This document shows positions 12,401 to 24,164 of a stretch of 64,000 bases of DNA, piece after piece (position 1 is the first letter of the stretch; every line of letters starts with the position of its first letter). Source of the DNA: Nephromyces sp. MM_2019 (lineage: Eukaryota > Apicomplexa > Aconoidasida > Nephromycida); assembly GCA_015657535.1 (NCBI GenBank), contig JADHZB010002064.1, forward strand, positions 49,963-113,962, written 5' to 3'. The position numbers and the translations under genes are program-made. The notes beneath the pieces were generated by a model, which saw only the letters and a program-made list of their open reading frames with translations, was not told the origin of the DNA and made no database searches.

Positions 12401-15400
12401 GCTTATCTCCTTAGATGCTAATACTATATATATCTACAATAATATAAATTCTTCAAAAACTAAATAGACTCACATGATTATATTATATCTTAGAAATTTT
12501 CTCACAACTTATTGATGGGCATAGAAACTACATATAGCCTCTGTATACACATCATAGAGGCAGCATTTAGGATCTACTGTCTAACTAGCCCAATCGATGA
12601 ACAATTTGTCAACCTTAGAAACAAAGTATTCCCCCTCTGTTTACGCCTTGAAAGGGCTGCTTCTCAAATATATTCAGATACTTCAAGTAATTCAAACACG
12701 ATTATTAATATATCTCTACATTACTTATTTTATATTTACTACCACACAGAGAAAGACATCTAGTAGCTATCAGTATACGTTCACTTAAAATTTACAAAAA
12801 TATATTTGTTCTATTATATCTACATTCACATCATAAGGCATCTATAAATGAATATACCCACAATCTTTCATACAACCACATTAAAAGTTTTTAATTATTT
12901 GAACTACTACTTTCATTTATTTGGGGCAACATTTTCAAATTTAGCGAATACATATATCTCACATAGGCTATCCATACCAAACACCTAACACAATTATTCT
13001 ATCAAATAAATGATAACAACTACTCATAACTCCATTTCCTAAATTTCAAATAAATTTAAAAATTATATTATTTTGCTTTTGTTAGATTGTGGCTTTGATC
13101 ATACTGCAGAGTATGCACAAAAATATTGCTCAATACCAACACTTATATTTGTTGCCTATCATAATGAAGTGATGCAAAACACTAGCCAATATCATTTATC
13201 CCACTTATTCGAGCACATGAGTGTATATCCATACTTCAAAACTCTTGCATTTCAATACATGGCAAGTGAAGAAACACACAGACATCTATTTTATCTTTTG
13301 CCTTACGATATCAGTAATGAAGCTTTCAAGTGAGATTATACACGTTGTTTTTAATTTATGCACATATAGACTTATACCTAAGCATGATTAACATATATAA
13401 AAATATATAAGCCACTTGTAATGATTATGCTTTGTAGATATTTGCGGATGTGTATTTGACAGCATATAATATATATATATATATATATTTATATTTGTAT
13501 ATTATTCAGATACCTGGAGAAGAATCCAAGGTTACAGTGGCCTCTTTTAATTACACTTGCAGAACAGAAATCAAATTTATTGAACGATCTTAACACCGAC
13601 TGGTAACATATATTTTTGAATAATATAGATTTATATCTTATTTATTAGGCATATATAGTGTGTCAATGATTGTTTAGTATTATTTATCGAATGCATATCG
13701 GGTGCCAGTGAATTATGTATGTATATTTAACTGAATAATTTTTTTAATTTCATCTAGTATATTCTATATAACTTTTGGTTGCATATCATAAAACAATTTG
13801 CACCAATTACAAAGCCTCCTTATATGAAATTTCACAGCTTAATGAAATAGCAGGGCTATAAAGCATAGTTTTTGTTAGATTATATTTCTAATTTAACTTT
13901 TTTCGAAGAAATTGTAACTCTATATTACATTATCATTAAACCTACTTGTAACATTTAAACTATAAATGGATCAATTTAATTTATACTACATAAAGCATAC
14001 TCGGACACTTATATCTTGATTTTCTATAACGAAATTTGCATTTTCTAAAACTTTCCAAATGGTTTTAATCGAATATGAATATTCTTTTTATAGGATTTCA
14101 ATAATTTCTACTTCCAAAATTGATCATGACCAGGATGAAATACTCCAAGATGCTTATGAAGAAAAGTTAGTAACATCTTTTTAATCATATATACAAACTT
14201 AATTCTATTTTATAAGACTACCTAAAATTTTTACATCTTGATATGTGTGTGAATTAAATATATAGATGGATGTATAAACATTTCAAACAATCTCAAATGT
14301 TATATTACAATTAAACATAACACATTACTTTTTACCCTATAATTCAAATCTCATTTTATTTTAATAAAAATCTTATTATATATAATCAGCAATGAATTAC
14401 CAAATACATTTATGAAGGCATTCTTAGCAATGTATGCTGTTGTTTTGGGCTCAGGTAAATTAACATAACAACCTTAGCAAAGTATTCACTCACAAATCAT
14501 AAATTTTCTACTATCAATCTTCTCTTATTCATGCATATCACATTATCTCTACACCTTTACACATATTCGATGATTTAACCATAGCCTAAACATGTAAACT
14601 TTATAACCTGAGACTCATCCAACTACTATACTACCTACTAATATAAACTGACTGTCTTCCCTTCCCCTCTACTTAGATGAAAGTTCAGAAAGGTTATTTT
14701 TCTTGGGTATGGCCAAAGCTGTTGCAAAGGCTGGATCACTTAGTATACCAAATACTGCATTAGATTCCGTTGACTATACCTCACCAAAAACTACAATTCC
14801 ACCAGAACATATCATAGATGACTTAAACTTTGAACTAACTTTAGTTCACCTACAAAATGAATTTCTGTAAGTTTGAAAACGCTCTGCCTAATTTTTATAT
14901 CTACACACACACTTATCCAAACAGCCCAAGCAAAAAAGAAGTAATAACTCCTTCAGAAATCATACTCGAAGTATTGAAAGCACTCCATGAAAAGCCTATT
15001 GAAACCAATAAAGGTATGTAAAAGGATCAATTTTCTAATTATTATGCAACTCCATTTGTGCACACTATTTTTGCATTCCATAATATTGTGATTTTTAGAA
15101 AGGAGCCAGCTACGCAGAACATTACGAGAAATTGCTGTCATTTTGCCTCGACTCTTATATACTAACCCACGAGCCTCTCTTTTGAACGTATATAAACCTT
15201 TATACAAAAAATCCTGAAATAATAAACATAAACTTACCACTAAACTTCATCCATTTCCTATATATATTTTAATATAAATCTCCAGATTACATACAAATAA
15301 GTTTGGCATTAGAGATTAATCTTAGGATATAATCAAATAGATTTTTAACTGCTTAATTTTTTACAGCTATTCTGGAAGCTGGTACTTGTGGTAGATACTC

Positions 15401-16025
15401 CACTTTGGGACAAATTATATTCTTTGGACTCTGATATTTTAGGTACTTACTAAAGTTACACATAATACACCCTATAACAAAAGACCATTAACCATATTTT
15501 GACACATAAAACAGACATACTCACACTATACACACTATCAAAAGCTTCAGAAATCAAATTCTCACCATTTAAGACTAAGGAAATACTTGAAAATTATTGT
15601 TCAAATAATTTAATTGGATTATGTATAAATTTTTTGAAGTAATACATGTCTCCAAAAATATCCACTGAATTTCAAATCTATTTGCGCACACAATTTTTAT
15701 ATACAACTATGTTTAGATAGGAATGATTAAACTATACTTGAACAATTATTCATATAGATATATTGCTGTTTATATATACACAACCTCAGATTTGAACCAA
15801 TTGTCTAGCAAGGTTGAATATTTGGTCCCACTTGATGAATTTAGTAAAGAGAAGTTTATTACAGTAAATTTGTGTCAACACAGTCTCCTGTATGAACTCG
15901 TTGTAAAATATACATTAAATATTATTAATCAAAATATCAACGAAATAGCCTACAAAATTGACCCAAAATTAAGCCTTTTGGTTCAAAATTGTTTCACACT
16001 CTATCAAAAATCTCAGAACTTTTAA
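9444..16025 (+). CDS. Nup133-like nucleoporin (helical C-terminal type), about 20 exons
   Basis: Nup133-type proteins sit at the tip of the Y-complex of the nuclear pore. Exons read, with phases mostly matching: 9444-9471, 9512-9650, 10040-~10160, ~10346-10413, 10709-10946, 11364-11483, 11666-11783, 11984-12108, ~12525-12686, 13086-13329, 13510-13602, 14094-14165, 14390-14454, 14677-14866, 14925-15013, 15099-15187, 15367-15442, 15551-15638, 15809-16025. The joins around exons 3-4 and 8-9 are not resolved. The product, about 700 aa, is all alpha-helical. The best match to the family is HTAEYAQKYCSIPTLIFVAY, like the Nup133 'A-LAEKYCDF-TL' helix. It is followed by FEHMSVYPYFKTLAFQYM, KNPRLQW, a DESSERLFFLGMAKAVAKAG helix and a TPSEIILEVLKAL helix in the family order. 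No N-terminal beta-propeller is seen. A related Nup155- or Nup107-class helical protein remains possible. Confidence 0.6.
13465..13490. repeat. (AT)n tract in an intron
   Basis: An uninterrupted TA dinucleotide run just upstream of the exon starting at 13510 of the nucleoporin-like gene. Confidence 0.9.
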
Positions 16026-16342
16026 CTTAACTAACTAGATACTTTATATACAAAAGCTTAAATAATAAACTTATAAATAGAAAAAAATATTCACAATTCA
16101 TACCAAATAATGAAGAGATGAATTAAGATAAAGTTATTAAACTTTTCAAAAAATTTAATTATCAAAAATCTATGAATAATTTGATTTTCTATCTAGGTCT
16201 AATTTAAGGGGCATGTTCTTAATTATTGAAAAACATATTTTATTATCCCAAACTTATAAAACTTTTATATGAAATTTGACACATCACACTCGAGATATTA
16301 CACAGATTTACACAAAATATATAAATTTCATAATTCTTGAAT
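16026..16342. other. Convergent 3' spacer
   Basis: About 320 bp of AT-rich sequence between the stops of the nucleoporin-like gene (+) and the cysteine-loop membrane protein gene (-). No feature is seen. Confidence 0.6.
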
Positions 16343-19317
16343 TTATTGACTCCATGGTGTCAACGTTTTTATTGTACGCATAATTATATTCTCCGATTGT
16401 TCGTATGCTTGAAAGAAAATGGCGTCATAGTACGATATAGATTTGAAGTAGTAAAAAATTAACACCAAAATTATCCAGACTATAGACCAGATTAATATAT
16501 ATAACTCAACATATCTGTACAAATCGCTAACGTTATCATCCTCTATTAAGTTGTTAACGTTCATAAGACTATCTCCAACACACGCACTCACTTCTGGCCC
16601 AGCGCTGTTGAAATCAAATCCTAGAAGGAATTTTGGTATTAATGATAATTAAAAAAGTAAAATAACGAAGCAAATGCATTTTATAAAAACATAAAAAACC
16701 ACACATAGCTAGCACAGATATCATCTCGTACCAAATATTAATTCACAGCGCACGATAGTCAAGCGAAAAAAAAAAAAAAAATAATCACGTATTACTTACG
16801 CATAAGTTCTAGTGCATAAAGACATATGACTATACGCACTAGATGTGAACACATACACACAACTTTCAAAAATCCATTTGCAAATAACATGCAAAACTAT
16901 ATTTTGGTACACTACCAAAACTTAAATACGAACAAAATTGACACAAAACTAGGCTAGCTAATACATATATAGAAAACATTCAAGCAGACTGAACACTACC
17001 AGATTACCTGTGGGATCAGCAAGGAGTCTACTATAAGCCAAGCACACACTTGGCTTGCTAAAACTACAATCTTCATACACAGCAGTTCCTGTTGAAACCT
17101 TGGGTATGAATCTCAAGAAATATAGATTATCTAAATAATCACTCCCATTACATTTCTTGAGGTTCGATGTGGACGTTTGTGCGTTTGCTTCAGGGGGAAG
17201 AGATGCACACCCTAAAGATATATCACACTATATGATAAGAATTAATAGTAAAAGCTTATTCACAAGTAACCTATTAATATTTTATAGATTTGTAAGCTTA
17301 TTCTAGAAAGATTGAATCAATTACCATATCAAATTTTACAAAAAAAGTATTGTATGATTTTTTTTAATTCTAATTTTTTATATAAATCAATTTGATATAA
17401 TTAAGAAAATAAATCAACATAAAGTGAAAAATCCAAGCCATAAGCACAAATTAGTTTTATAAGCTGTAATTTTACATAGAAATTAAGTAAGCTATTTAAA
17501 TTCATAATAATTTATATTATGAGATTTACACACTTCAAACACAAAAATAAAAATTGATAATAAAAACTTCCAAGAGAGCTTCGATTATACATAAAACAAA
17601 TCTCTATTACTATTACATATAACTTAAACCAAGACCTGAGCTTGCTCTTTCCCACATCCTGCAATTTTTTACGGCCATCTGGCCTTGAGCTGTCCATCGT
17701 TGACTACACCAGCTCTTAGGCACCAAAAATACCCATAATAAATTTGTTATGTTCATCAAACCCCAAGCGATTGCCACGATAGCTATCAACCAAGGTATCC
17801 ATTTAACTAAGCAGCCCATTTTATCGGCCCACTTACCACTTGACATAAAATCGCTCATACTGTAATTTGAAAACATGTGTATCAATCTACTCATAGCCAA
17901 TGACATAACTATAATTATTCCTGAAAAGTAATGAGTTTATTTGTATTCAATTAGTCTTAGTGAACGCATTCATACATAGGGAAATGCACAAATTCTTACA
18001 CATATACATGGATGCTTGTAAACCTATTTACATATGCACGAAAAATGAGTAGACAAAACAAAAGTCTTAATTTCACATGGCTATTAAACTAGCTAGCATA
18101 CTTGTATTGTGGCAATTAATATATATCTATTTAGTCTAATTCACTCTTAATAGCTCCAATTCATCATTTTAGCATAAACTAAGAATTAATTCATAATCTT
18201 AGCATAAATTCAGAACAAATTCATTATTTAAGATGGAACCAATATTACACATTTGGTGCTTGTCATATATGATTCAATTGTCTAGGTATTTGAACTATAT
18301 AGTTTACTTGTTATTATATGCTAGGATTTTATTTTATTATGAGTGAAACATAGGAAATAATTTCAATAACTTTTAGTTCTGTTTATTGTTTCTGAATAGC
18401 TAACATGATATCTATAAATGACCTCCTATTACCAAATATATCAGCTATTTTACTAAATATTAGCTTACCCACAATAACCATTAAGACAATGTTATTTGTA
18501 TTTATCAAAGTAATTGAATTTTCCTGGCACTCATAATTCGTGAAAAAGTCGAAATTGGAAAAAAAGAAATTAAATAGAAGTGTTAGTAAAATACCTAAAG
18601 CAAATAAATAGCTTTAAAATGTTAAAAAAGTAGTATAATATATCTTTAAACAAATTTTTAATTTGGAAATTTGTATTCATTGAAGCTAATAAGTTTGCAC
18701 TAATCGCAATTTCAAAGTTTTTAACTACTATTTAAGAGCAAATAATTATGTATATACAAGTACTTTTGGTGTATGTGTCTTTATGCTTTCTGAAATGTTA
18801 GTTATAGTCTATAACAATGTGTGTAAAATTAGCCAATAAATTCATTAATGACAAATTAGCAGTATAGTATCTAATTTCATACATGAAATTATATATAATT
18901 TTTATGAAATAAATTAATGAAAATTAAAGCTCTAAACCTTGTGAGCTTGATAAATATCAACATAGTTGGTATAATCACCTATGTTAGTATTTATTTATTT
19001 ATTGTAGTTCTTACCATTCATTAATTTGTCGATGCTAAGTTTAATTACTATAAATATCTGTAACTAAAAATGACTTGAGTGTTGGAAAAATAAATATATA
19101 AAACCTAAGATTTTTTATTTCTATATGCGGAGTATAAGTCATAGTCATATGAAAGTCAAGTAAAGTTACCAATAACTAGAGAAATGACTACCCAATCATA
19201 AAATATGGCCGCTCGCCAACAATATCTTCTTCGTTTCCAGTCAAATAAAAAGTTTTGTAGCCAATCTACACATGTTTGGCACGGCTTACAGCCAATTGCT
19301 TGATCACTATCCTCCAT
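16343..19317 (-). CDS. 304-aa membrane protein with cysteine-rich loop, family unknown
   Basis: Exons 19317-19170, 17920-17636, 17211-17008 and 16620-16343 join, all in phase 1, into 305 codons including the stop. A cysteine-rich start (IGCKPCQTCVDW) precedes a first membrane span made across the exon 1/2 junction (DWVVISLVIG then IIIVMSLAM). A second long hydrophobic stretch follows (WIPWLIAIVAIAWGLMNITN), then a loop of about 130 residues with at least eight cysteines (SWCSQRW, VKNCRMW, GCASLPP, KKCNGS, EDCSF, SVCLAY, SACVGD). The last span is YILIWSIVWIILVLIFYYF, before a cytoplasmic-looking tail. The topology recalls a tetraspanin-like layout with an exposed disulfide-bonded loop, but the CCG motif of tetraspanins is missing. 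The first intron (about 1.25 kb) is the longest clear one in the window. The function is not recognised. Confidence 0.72.
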
Positions 19318-20123
19318 AGCAGCTACAAATGGTAATGACTCCTATGATTATCAGTTTTTTATTTTTAAGGCGTTTTATAATCTATTTATGAAATTAGGGT
19401 CTATAATGAAATTTTATGATTTAGATATTATGTTTTATTCTTGCTATTTTTGTTCATAATTTAAAATTGCCGAGTTGTGTAGGTGGTATTGTATAGGTAG
19501 TAAAAGGGTGCTACCCATCGAAAGTTAAATGGTTTCACTTTGAAATAAAATAAATATAAAATTTGTATTGAAAGCACAATTTTATGTTACAAAGACTTGT
19601 CAAAAATGTTTTAGACATTATAAAATTAGCTGAAAGGTATATAATAACTTACTTAATCAAGATATGTATGAGCTTTTAAGAGCTAGAATTTGTAACTAAG
19701 CAAATTTTAAATTTATTTTACAAAAAGTTTCTAAAGTTAGGTTTCTAAAAAGGAGATGTTATATGTGGAATTTAAAATATCCATTGATCCTGTTATTGTT
19801 AGAGATTTCAGAAATTCGAAAAAATGATAATTAGCTACAAAAATTAGCTATGTGAATTTTGTCTTAGAAATATCCAAAATGGAATTGAAAAAGTTTATCT
19901 ATGGTGTAAAAATTTCGAATTATTTAATTCCATAAGAGCGATAAGAGCTTTAAGTGAAAATTTCGAAATATTTAATTTAAAATATCTAGTCAACTATTGG
20001 AAAAAAGGATTAAAAAAGACTAATTAATCCCAAAACTGTGTATTGATGAAAAATATAAAATATATATTGAGTAATAAGAAATTAAGTATTTCATAAATAG
20101 TGGAAGTTGTCAAATAGTCAAAT
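19318..20123. other. AT-rich intergenic region, no gene seen
   Basis: About 800 bp upstream of the cysteine-loop membrane protein gene and downstream of the small multi-pass membrane gene, both on the minus strand. I see no exon-like islands. It should carry the promoter of the former. Confidence 0.5.
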
Positions 20124-20594
20124 TCAAGCTATAAACTGAGATAAACTATATTGTAAAGTTTCAAGTAAATTTTGTTTATCCACAAAAACTGACGTGCGAA
20201 GAAAACTAAAGGGAATATATGCCAAGACTAATGATATAATATAATTAAGCTGTTGAAAATAATATTTTATTAAGCATATAGAGGAAATATTTCGATAGAA
20301 GTTTGCTAAAGTCATGAGGTTTTGCATCATGATAGCACAGCCAATCTCATAAAATGTATCTAGCTTGCTATTAAAGAACAGTGACTTCATGAAGTGCATA
20401 ATAGCCACAGAAACCAGTATTAAGAGGAAAGAGATGAAATGAAAAAGCATTTGAGTAAATGCCAAGTCAAATAAGATGGTGTCCGCTATAAGCAGTATAA
20501 TCAAATATTTTTGTATTAACCTAATTTTAAAAGTCTTTAATATGGGATTTGTTATCTTGTTGGGATACTCGGCTTTGTCTGAATCCCTGTGCAC
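20124..20594 (-). CDS. 156-aa multi-pass membrane protein, family unknown
   Basis: This is a single-exon frame from ATG 20594 to the stop at 20124. After a polar start (HRDSDKAEYPNKITNP) the protein has about four hydrophobic segments: YLIILLIADTILFDLAF, MLFHFISFLLILVSVAIM, a weaker one around IGCAIMMQNLMTL, and YIISLVLAYIPFSFL. This size and topology occur in PRA1/Yip-like and other small ER/Golgi proteins, but I see no diagnostic motif. It begins 101 bp after the stop of the coiled-coil gene on the same strand, so it could also be a downstream exon cluster of that locus; the stop codon between them argues against this. Confidence 0.5.
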   Translation of the reverse strand: MHRDSDKAEYPNKITNPILKTFKIRLIQKYLIILLIADTILFDLAFTQMLFHFISFLLILVSVAIMHFMKSLFFNSKLDTFYEIGCAIMMQNLMTLANFYRNISSICLIKYYFQQLNYIISLVLAYIPFSFLRTSVFVDKQNLLETLQYSLSQFIA

Positions 20595-20694
20595 ATGAAT
20601 TATCGTAGAATACTCATGTGGAATTGTAAAAAGGAGTTCATATATATGAAATCAAGAATTAAGATCTACTCATAATAATCTTATTTGTATGGCC

Positions 20695-22335
20695 TTACAA
20701 TTTATAGATGTGGAGGTTATCATTGATGACAGGTTTCTTCTGGAATGTTTCCCTATTTGTTCTTTTGCTACGCCTGGGGCTCTTAGCGAAAATTTGGCTC
20801 TTAATAGTTTTCAAAAATCTTTTTGTCGACGTCTTGTGGAAAAGCTGTGAGGATTATTTGAAAGAAAAGTTATAAGTAATCATAATTTGTTAAACAATCG
20901 TTTCTCATAATTATTACCATAGCTAGCGTATTATCCTTGGAATCAGAACTACTTTGAATTCCTTCATCTATCCAATCTTCTATATGTGTACTAACCGAAG
21001 AGCTTGCTGATAATCTTGGCTTCTTCTCTGGCTGAAACTGTCGTGTTAAAAGTTTTGAAAGTGTTATATATAAGTTTGATGTAATAAATGATAACAAAAG
21101 GATTGAGAAAGTGATAGGTAACAATAAAATGACTACATAAAGCTTGAATGACTTACTGGTTCGAAATATTGAGAAAAATTTGTCCTGAATGAGATACGGT
21201 CGTCTTCATCATAAAAGTCAGCCTGACTAGAGTTAGTTAACTCCTAAAAAAAATTAATTTGGATTGAAAGTGTGGGGCTTTAACCTCGTGACTATATTTG
21301 TAAATTAAAAAACCTTTGCTAGCTTAAAAGAGGTTATAAAATAATATGCCGAGGTGACTAACCAATTTAGTGTTTTTTTCTTCAGCTTCTGATAATTTTT
21401 TATTTACAGCAATAAGATCCTGTGACTGGCTGTAATATAAAATAAATAATAACAATTGGAAAAATTTTAAAATTCGGCAGGGTTTGTTATGTGTGAGATA
21501 ATTAAGACAAAACAAAATATATAAAATAATTGTTTCAGTTTTACCGGTTAATTAAATTTAAAAGGTCCTTATTTTTGTTTTCCAATAATGAAATTTGTTC
21601 TTTATGTTTAGAGCTTTCTAGGAATAATTTATCATAATGTGCATTTTGGTGATGTAATTCCTCGAATTTTATTTCGAGACCTTTTATCTTCGCTCGAAGA
21701 GATAAATTATCTTGCTCCGTTTGACTGAGGATATCAAGTAGTTGATCATGTTTATTTTGTAAATGAATGTCTGGTCTAAATTGGCCCATATCTTTATTCT
21801 TAGTGTCAGTCTTATTATTCCTTTGAATTTCTGGGAGTCTATTGTTTTCCTTGGTCAAAAGTTTTGCAAAGAGGTAGAAGCATGATAGAAAGTAATCTAT
21901 CATTTCCAAAAGGCTAACAAGATTTTCTATTTTACCATCCAGTTCCAGACTATTTAGGAATTTGAGGGCTTGAGACTTTTGTCGAGTAACTAGGTATTGG
22001 AGAGTTTCATCTTCAAGTAGTTGGTCAAAGTGGCTGAAAAAGCTTCCAACTTCAGGATAACTTAGGTCAAGGTTATCATTAACTTCATCTAATCTCTTTT
22101 TTGATAGAATAGTCATCTCTCTGAAATCAGCTGTGAGCCAGCTAAAGTGATCATTGCGATGAGATTTTTCAACTTCAAACCCATAGAATTCTGATAGCTT
22201 TTTATTTCGAAATGCCTCATCTTTATTAAAAGCTTCCCAAGTAGTGAAGGATGGTGTAAATGTTGAACCAAAAAAAAAGTTGAAAATAGTTAGAAGAGAG
22301 TATTCTATTGGGTCTAAGCTTTCTTCATTTCTCAT
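20695..22335 (-). CDS. 404-aa coiled-coil protein, five exons
   Basis: Exons 22335-21545, 21429-21363, 21243-21157, 21037-20918 and 20844-20695 join with phases 2,0,0,0 into 405 codons including TAA. Residues 1-165 are compact and aromatic-rich (SLLTIFNFFFGSTFTPSF, FYGFEVEK, VGSFFSHFDQLL, IDYFLSCFYLFAKLL). Residues about 200-290 are a clear coiled coil (LLDILSQTEQDNLSLRAKIK, KKLSEAEEKNTKL). The tail is acidic (DFYDEDDR), then serine-rich, and ends strongly basic (KTIKSQIFAKSPRRSKRTNR). This suggests a structural or cytoskeletal adaptor. No signal peptide or membrane span is seen. A different acceptor six bases downstream in exon 4 would remove two residues. The family is not recognised. Confidence 0.74.
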
Positions 22336-23401
22336 TTTAAATGATATTACATTTGTTGTCCATGTTCATGAGTAGTATTAGGGCTTAGGGGGATTCACAG
22401 CACAGAATCGATAACTGTCATTAGAAGCCTAGTTTGCTGAATATGCCAAACTGAATGAAGACAGCCTACAACTTCAAGTAAACAAATGTATATCTTAAGT
22501 TTTTTTTGCTGAAGGGATATGTTTATACTCGATTCATTAGTTGAGTTATCTTAACATGGTGCTAGCAGTACCATTAATTGATTGATTGGTAGTTGATTCC
22601 ACGAGTTTCCTGGATAAATATGTCTGAAAAGATTGTTTAAGATAATCTGTTTAGATAAAAATATCCTATTATAATTGTTAAGATATAAGGTGTAATAAGT
22701 TAAGGGATTCTATAATAAATATATGGATTTACAAGAATCTTAGTAAATCATTCGAAATATTTTATGAATTTCCAACTTGAAGATCACAGAAGACATGTGA
22801 CAAGGTGTAGCTGCAGTTGTGTAATCATATTTCAAGTCTTTTTCATTATGCTCTAAATATCAGGTGTAGCAGTCGTGTCTCAATTTTTGTAGACATAATG
22901 TATGTAACATTCAACATTGGAACAGCTTTGAGGTTGTAATGACTTTTAAGCGCACATATCTTTGTTTGGTTATTAAGCATTATTTCACTATAGATTGCTA
23001 TGTTTCACCATTGAAATCATGTTTATCATATTATCTACAAAATGAAATACTTTTTAAATTAACACAAGTACTAAACAACACATCAGCTACGTAAACTTAA
23101 GCTTATTTCGTTATTTAATGGCTATAAGAAGATGAATGCTAAATCCCAATATGTGTAATTTGAGTTATTCTGCATAGTATCGTCAAATGTTTATTTTGAT
23201 AAGCTGTAGCAGTCTCCTTGTAGAAACTATTTTTCTTATTTAAAGATTTAAATAAGAAAGTGAGAGGTCACTATACGATTTGGAATTAATTTAATGATTT
23301 TTTCTGCTTAATCCTCCTTTTAAAGAATTTTAAAAAGAATCTTAATGTTTTTTACTCTCACAATCACGATATTAATCCACAATTAGAAAAACTTTCACCT
23401 A
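22336..23401. other. Divergent upstream region, no gene seen
   Basis: About 1.07 kb between the start of the coiled-coil gene (-) and the small candidate gene (+). It is slightly less AT-extreme than other spacers. No open frame, tRNA or snRNA pattern could be supported. Confidence 0.45.
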
Positions 23402-23671
23402 ATGTCACTTAACAAATACAGTAATCTTCTATATGAAATGAGTAAACTATGCATGAATTTAAAATATCAATAAAAAGATTCTACTTTATCTAATCTTTTC
23501 AAAAACAGTGACTACGTTCTCGAAAAAGATTTTCTTAAGCTATACTTTACCACACAACAAAACATAGAAACAACACAAATTTCAACCATTCACACAACTT
23601 TAGATTACATACAACACATAGATGTCTACAATAATGACGATCCATTATTACTCTCGATAAAACATGCCTAA
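23402..23671 (+). CDS. Candidate small split gene (about 70-77 aa) of unknown function
   Basis: From ATG 23402 the frame runs 23 codons to a TAA at 23471-23473, then continues in the same frame for 66 codons to a second TAA at 23669-23671. A phase-1 intron would remove the internal stop exactly in frame: either 57 nt starting at GTAATC in codon 7 or 36 nt starting at GTAAAC in codon 14, both ending at AAAAAG near 23479. The downstream frame reads as good coding sequence (YVLEKDFLKLYFTTQQNIET, LDYIQHIDVYNNDDPLLL). The acceptor lacks a pyrimidine tract, so the splice is uncertain; a pseudogene is the alternative. No family is recognised. Confidence 0.4.
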
Positions 23672-24164
23672 GAAGTTTTTTGAAACCTAGCAAGCTAGAA
23701 TAACAATTTGAGTACTATTTTTATATCAAAAAAGCTCTTAATTGAGCTTATATAGGAAGGTAGCCTTGAATGAAATAGGAATTTTAAGCACTCATATTTA
23801 TTGTAACAAAGGTTATGCTTAAAAAATGTACTTGTGCTTAATCCAAGCTTCCCAACTTAGATATTTTTTGAATTTAAAGTAAATATAAGAGGCCTGAGTA
23901 TACTCTAACGCACTCTTACTCGTTTTATCAAATGTTAATGCAACTTAATTTTTAAAGTCGAATTAAACAAGGTAAATGATAATATCAAAAGCATTCAATA
24001 ATTAAACAAAAATCACTATTACTTAAAATCCTCCATCTACCTTGATACATCCAGATGATGAATTGAAGCTAAACATCTTCATTATAATCCCAGCCACATA
24101 AAATTATTTTCTAAGCTATATTTTTTGGACTCAGACATCTGAATCAGTTCTTTCTGCAGCTTAT
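23672..24164. other. Spacer upstream of the uL29m gene
   Basis: About 490 bp of AT-rich sequence with no open frame. It should carry the uL29m promoter. Confidence 0.5.

Noticed and set aside
20726..20875. 49-codon + strand frame encoding a hydrophobic peptide
   Set aside because: It is antisense to the last exon of the 404-aa coiled-coil gene, which fits the splice phases.
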